From an uncultured Spirochaetales bacterium (GTDB lineage Bacteria; Spirochaetota; Spirochaetia; Sphaerochaetales; Sphaerochaetaceae), in assembly GCA_947306375.1 (NCBI GenBank), contig CAMZGJ010000048.1, positions 1-8,391 on the forward strand: a DNA stretch of 8,391 nucleotides. The letters run 5' to 3'. Every line of letters begins with the position of its first letter. Positions within the stretch are counted from its first letter, which is position 1. Positions 5,745-8,391 of the stretch are shown here, piece by piece. Under the pieces are notes generated by a model, which made no database searches, had not been told where the DNA came from, and was given only the letters and a program-made list of their open reading frames with translations. Position numbers and translations under genes: made by a program.

Positions 5745-7658
5745 TCAGGACTCAGTCTCCTCTAATAGCGCCGTATTCTCAAGCCACTTGCCCTCAAGTT
5801 CAGCCTTTTCAGACTCAAGGGTTTTCTTCTCCGAAAGAAGGGCATTTATCTTCACGGGATCAGAATAGTTCTCAGGAAGATTTATCAGGGCGTCTGTTTC
5901 AGCCAGACGCTTGTCCAGCTCCCCTATCTGCTCAAGAAGAGCCTCTGTCTCACGCTCAAGCTTTCTGAGGCGGTTCTTTCTTCTGTTTGCCTCCGCCCAA
6001 TCCGTTTTGGCTTCCTTTGCGGGTTCAGGCTCAGGGCTCTGCGTCTTTGTCTGATTACCGGAATCTGAATTCTTCAGAGAGAGCCTGTACTCAAAGTAAT
6101 CATAATCCCCTCTGAAAAGCTGAGGCTCATCCTCGCTGAGATAGAGAATGCTGTCTGCCAGTTCTTTTATGAACTGGGCGTCGTGGCTTACAAAGATTAT
6201 GGTTCCGGTGTAAAGCTTCAGAGCATTGAGGAGCATGGTCTTGGCGCTTATGTCCAGATGGTTTGTAGGCTCATCCAGAATCAGAAGATTTGCAGGCTGC
6301 AGCAGAATCTTGAGAAGCGCAAGGCGGGACCTCTCTCCTCCGGAAAGGACCGAGGCACGCTTTTCTATGTCATCCCCGTGGAAGAGGAAGGCTCCCAGGG
6401 CGTTTCTTATCTGTCCCTCGTTTCCGTAGGCACTGACCTGTGAGAACACCGTTCCGTCCATGTCCAGAGAGTCTGCGGTGTCCTGGGAGTAATAGCCTAT
6501 ATGAATGCCAGGTCCAAGTTTTACAGTGCCGGAATAATTACTGTCCTGTCCTGCAATTATCCTCAAAAGAGTACTCTTTCCAGCACCGTTGTGGCCGGTT
6601 ACGGCAAGACGCTGTCCCTTGCCCACATGGAGGGAGAAGTTCCTATACACAACATTGTCCCCGTAGCACTTTGTCATATTGTCAATTACAACCATGTCAT
6701 TGGGGCTGTGTCCGGGCTCCGGGAAGCGGAAGCTCACCGTCTTGAGGTGGGACGGAACCACAACAGGCTCAATTTTCTCAAGAGCCTTTATACGGCTCTG
6801 CACCTGTCTTGCCTTTGTGGCCTTGTACCTGAAACGCTCTATGAACTGCTCGGTTCTGTCAATCTCCGCCTGCTGGCGTTCCCAGGCAGCCTGAAGCTGT
6901 TCAATCTCAAGTCTGCGCTGTTTCTCATAGGAGCTGTAATTTCCGCTGTAGCGTGTGAGATTTCCGTTGAAAAGCTCATAGACCTCATTTACCGTGTCAT
7001 CCAGAAAGGCCCTGTCGTGGCAGACAATCAGAAGAGACCCCGAGTAGGACTTCAGAAAGCCGCGGAGCCAGATTCTGGCCTCAAGGTCAAGGTAGTTGGT
7101 AGGCTCATCCAGCATCATCACATCAGGACTCTGTGCAAGGACTTTTGCAAGGGCAATGCGCATCTGAAAGCCGCCTGAAAACTCGTTGCACCTGCGGTGC
7201 ATGTCCGCACTGCTCAGCCCCAGACCTGAGGCAATTGAGTAGATTACTGCCTCCCTGCGGTAATATGGCCCGTCCAGAAGTTTCTCCTGAAGACTGTTAA
7301 GCTCCTCCAGAAGTGCCGGAGTATGGTCATGTACAATTATGCTTTCAATCTCACGCTGGCGCTCAAGGTTTTCCTTCCACACGTCAAAAGCCTTTTCAAT
7401 CTCCTCATAAACGGTGTTGTCCCTAAGGACAATGTCACTCTGGGGAAGATAGGTTATGCTCATGCCTTTGGTGCCCACAACAGTTCCGCCGTCCTTCTGC
7501 ATGAGGCCGGCAATAATCTTCATGAGGGTGGTCTTACCCTCCCCGTTGCCGCCTGCAAGGGCCGCACGGGCATGCTCGCCCAGTGTAAAACTGACGTTGT
7601 TGAGAAGATTCCTGTCCCCGAAAGACAGGCTTATGTTGCGCACCTGTAGTATAGCCAT
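5745..7658 (-). CDS. ABC-F family ATPase, YheS-like
   Basis: ABC-F proteins are soluble twin-ATPase factors without membrane domains. Many bind the ribosome E site and relieve stalled translation, and some give antibiotic resistance. From ATG 7658 the protein has 637 residues. Domain 1 shows Walker A GGNGEGKTT (36-44), signature FSGGFQMR (160-167), Walker B with E185 in LDEPTNYLD, and H214. The inter-domain linker, about 240-300, carries RFRYKATKARQVQSRI, as in YheS-type members. Domain 2 shows GHNGAGKST (355-363), LSGGERSR (438-445), E463 in LDEPTNHLD, and H492. A charged linker and a coiled-coil tail (about 555-635) follow, as in Uup and YheS. Both catalytic glutamates are present, so both sites look active. 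An open frame continues 35 codons upstream to 7763, but it overlaps maf and the family begins at MAILQVRN. The Shine-Dalgarno is weak. The role in translation is inferred from the family; nothing here points to drug resistance. Confidence 0.93.
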   Translation of the reverse strand: MAILQVRNISLSFGDRNLLNNVSFTLGEHARAALAGGNGEGKTTLMKIIAGLMQKDGGTVVGTKGMSITYLPQSDIVLRDNTVYEEIEKAFDVWKENLERQREIESIIVHDHTPALLEELNSLQEKLLDGPYYRREAVIYSIASGLGLSSADMHRRCNEFSGGFQMRIALAKVLAQSPDVMMLDEPTNYLDLEARIWLRGFLKSYSGSLLIVCHDRAFLDDTVNEVYELFNGNLTRYSGNYSSYEKQRRLEIEQLQAAWERQQAEIDRTEQFIERFRYKATKARQVQSRIKALEKIEPVVVPSHLKTVSFRFPEPGHSPNDMVVIDNMTKCYGDNVVYRNFSLHVGKGQRLAVTGHNGAGKSTLLRIIAGQDSNYSGTVKLGPGIHIGYYSQDTADSLDMDGTVFSQVSAYGNEGQIRNALGAFLFHGDDIEKRASVLSGGERSRLALLKILLQPANLLILDEPTNHLDISAKTMLLNALKLYTGTIIFVSHDAQFIKELADSILYLSEDEPQLFRGDYDYFEYRLSLKNSDSGNQTKTQSPEPEPAKEAKTDWAEANRRKNRLRKLERETEALLEQIGELDKRLAETDALINLPENYSDPVKINALLSEKKTLESEKAELEGKWLENTALLEETES

Positions 7659-7659
7659 G

Positions 7660-7688
7660 TTGAAACTTTGCCTATGGTAAACTAAAAT
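7660..7688 (+). promoter_or_regulatory. Predicted sigma-70-type promoter for maf
   Basis: TTGAAA (7660-7665), a 17-bp spacer and TAAAAT (7683-7688) form a strong promoter match. Transcription would start near 7695. That leaves about 23 bases before ATG 7718 but only about 8 before ATG 7703, which favours 7718 as the maf start. Confidence 0.65.
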
Positions 7689-7703
7689 ACCGCCGTAAAT
7701 CAA
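7674..7703 (-). promoter_or_regulatory. Possible promoter for the ABC-F gene, interleaved with the maf promoter
   Basis: On the minus strand TTGATT (7703-7698) and TACCAT (7679-7674) are 18 bp apart. Each matches consensus at 4 of 6 positions. The pair lies in the divergent gap and its hexamers alternate with those of the maf promoter. It is a weaker call than the rightward promoter. Confidence 0.35.
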
Positions 7704-7717
7704 TGACGGGCGGCAAT

Positions 7718-8293
7718 ATGGACGGCATAAAGACAATTGTACTGGCAAGCGCTTCACCTGCAAGAAAAAAGCTCCTGGAGGAACAGGGCCTGAACGTGCT
7801 TGTACGCCCCACCGGCTGCAACGAGGACTGCGCCCTCACGGACCCTGCACAGGTGGTGACGGAACTTGCCGCACGCAAACTCAAAGCATGGATGCAAAGC
7901 CCGGATTTTGACTCCTCCCTACCCGCACTTGCGTGCGATACCCTCATATCTCTGAACGGAACACTCATAGGAAAGGCACACTCTCCGGGGGAGGCCCGGG
8001 CCCAGATTCAGGCCTTCAGCTCAAAGACTCACACGGTTTTCTCAGGCTATGCTCTCTACATTGACGGCAGGGTGTACAACGGATATGACAGCACCGACGT
8101 CACATTCAGGGAAATAGGAGATGCGGAGCTTGATGAGTATATTGCCGGAGGCTCCTGGAAGGGAGCTGCCGGCTCATACCATATCCACGGAGGCGCCGAT
8201 GCCTTTATTGAGCGCACACGGGGCAGTATTGCAACCGTCATAGGCTTGCCACTGGAGAAGATTTCTGACATAATCAGGATACTGCGCAATTAG
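7718..8293 (+). CDS. maf: Maf-family nucleoside triphosphate pyrophosphatase
   Basis: Maf proteins cleave dTTP, UTP, CTP or modified pyrimidine nucleotides to monophosphates. They are viewed as house-cleaning enzymes and are also linked to septum control. The 191-residue protein has the N-terminal LASASPARKKLL (9-20), an acidic NED at 35-37, a lysine in LAARK (K54), the central ACDT with D74, GK at 85-86, THTVFSGY (104-111), and the C-terminal SYHIHG and GLPL segments (153-158, 176-179). Three positions differ from the usual family pattern. SPRR is SPAR, the lysine in the KAG motif is Ala (A150, GAAGSY), and the Gln of IQG is His (H157). It is therefore a divergent member whose substrate cannot be predicted. 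ATG 7718 is preferred to ATG 7703 because of promoter position; the longer form adds five residues (MTGGN). The gene diverges from the ABC-F gene. Confidence 0.88.
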   Translation: MDGIKTIVLASASPARKKLLEEQGLNVLVRPTGCNEDCALTDPAQVVTELAARKLKAWMQSPDFDSSLPALACDTLISLNGTLIGKAHSPGEARAQIQAFSSKTHTVFSGYALYIDGRVYNGYDSTDVTFREIGDAELDEYIAGGSWKGAAGSYHIHGGADAFIERTRGSIATVIGLPLEKISDIIRILRN

Positions 8294-8385
8294 GGAACGT
8301 TGTTCCCGTGCAGAATTTCCTCCCATAGGGAGAGATACAGTTCGGAGGCCGCACCCCCGGGGTTTATGCGGTCGGAAGTCAGGAG
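8290..8385 (-). CDS. Possible 3' end of a leftward gene entering from the right (uncertain)
   Basis: On the minus strand a frame of 31 codons reads through RINPGGAASELYLSLWEEIL to a TAA at 8292-8290, overlapping the maf stop. Composition and codon choice resemble the neighbours, and a convergent gene would fit the layout. However, an in-frame TGA lies at 8388-8386 and the frame contains no ATG, GTG or TTG. It could be a degraded or frameshifted gene end, a selenocysteine codon, or chance. I do not recognise the peptide. Confidence 0.22.
   Translation of the reverse strand, partial: LLTSDRINPGGAASELYLSLWEEILHGNNVP
8293..8307. terminator. Perfect 6-bp hairpin at the maf stop
   Basis: GGGAAC-GTT-GTTCCC is a perfect inverted repeat beginning on the last base of the maf TAG. 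No U tract follows on either strand. It may mark the 3' end of maf, but it could also be part of the coding end of a leftward gene. Confidence 0.3.
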
Positions 8386-8391
8386 TCAGAA

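Noticed and set aside
6501..7178. 225-codon rightward open frame inside the ABC-F gene
   Set aside because: It is antisense to the conserved ABC-F domains. The protein is low-similarity and lacks motifs.
7659..7763. 35-codon N-terminal extension of the ABC-F protein
   Set aside because: It is antisense to the start of maf, and ABC-F proteins begin at a motif like MAILQVRN.
8324..8388. Selenocysteine insertion element after the TGA at 8388-8386
   Set aside because: Only a 5-bp stem with a large GC-rich loop is visible and no selenoprotein family is recognised, so it is mentioned as one option but not annotated.
1..8391. Mobile element, defence system, CRISPR array or RNA gene
   Set aside because: I found no transposase, integrase, terminal repeats, spaced direct repeats, or tRNA or rRNA sequence. 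The genes are housekeeping types with uniform composition.

Overview
The window is a gene-dense, intact piece of a bacterial chromosome of roughly 50% GC. It carries six complete protein genes and the front three quarters of a seventh. I see no rRNA or tRNA gene, CRISPR array, insertion sequence, prophage gene or long repeat. The Mfd sequence (for example the stretch around GGQVFYLHNRIETLE) reminds me of spirochaete, Treponema-like, Mfd proteins. That assignment is an impression from family knowledge, not an alignment, and my confidence in it is moderate to low.

Layout from left to right: mfd, transcription-repair coupling factor (leftward, cut by the left edge); an inositol-monophosphatase-family phosphatase (rightward); nrdR, the ribonucleotide reductase repressor, behind its own promoter (rightward); a dGTPase-like HD-domain triphosphohydrolase (leftward); a small unrecognised three-helix membrane protein (rightward); an ABC-F ATPase of the YheS type (leftward); and a maf-family nucleotide pyrophosphatase (rightward). 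The last ~100 bases, after maf, may hold the 3' end of another leftward gene, but an in-frame TGA makes this uncertain.

The orientations alternate almost gene by gene. The three divergent gaps are only 44 to 60 bp and the two clear convergent gaps are 5 and 2 bp. The regulatory signals are therefore squeezed together. The ABC-F and maf promoters appear interleaved, the dGTPase/membrane-protein gap holds a 16-bp inverted repeat with back-to-back -10-like hexamers, and hairpins without a U tract sit on the stop codons at gene ends.

The recognisable genes share a loose theme of genome maintenance and nucleotide-pool control: Mfd (transcription-coupled repair), NrdR (control of dNTP synthesis), the dGTPase (dNTP breakdown) and Maf (hydrolysis of pyrimidine and modified nucleotides). 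Because they lie on alternating strands they are not one operon, so a shared role is an inference. I do not see a new defence or mobile system here. The points most worth a second look are the interleaved promoters, the substituted active-site motifs in Maf, and the unrecognised membrane protein.
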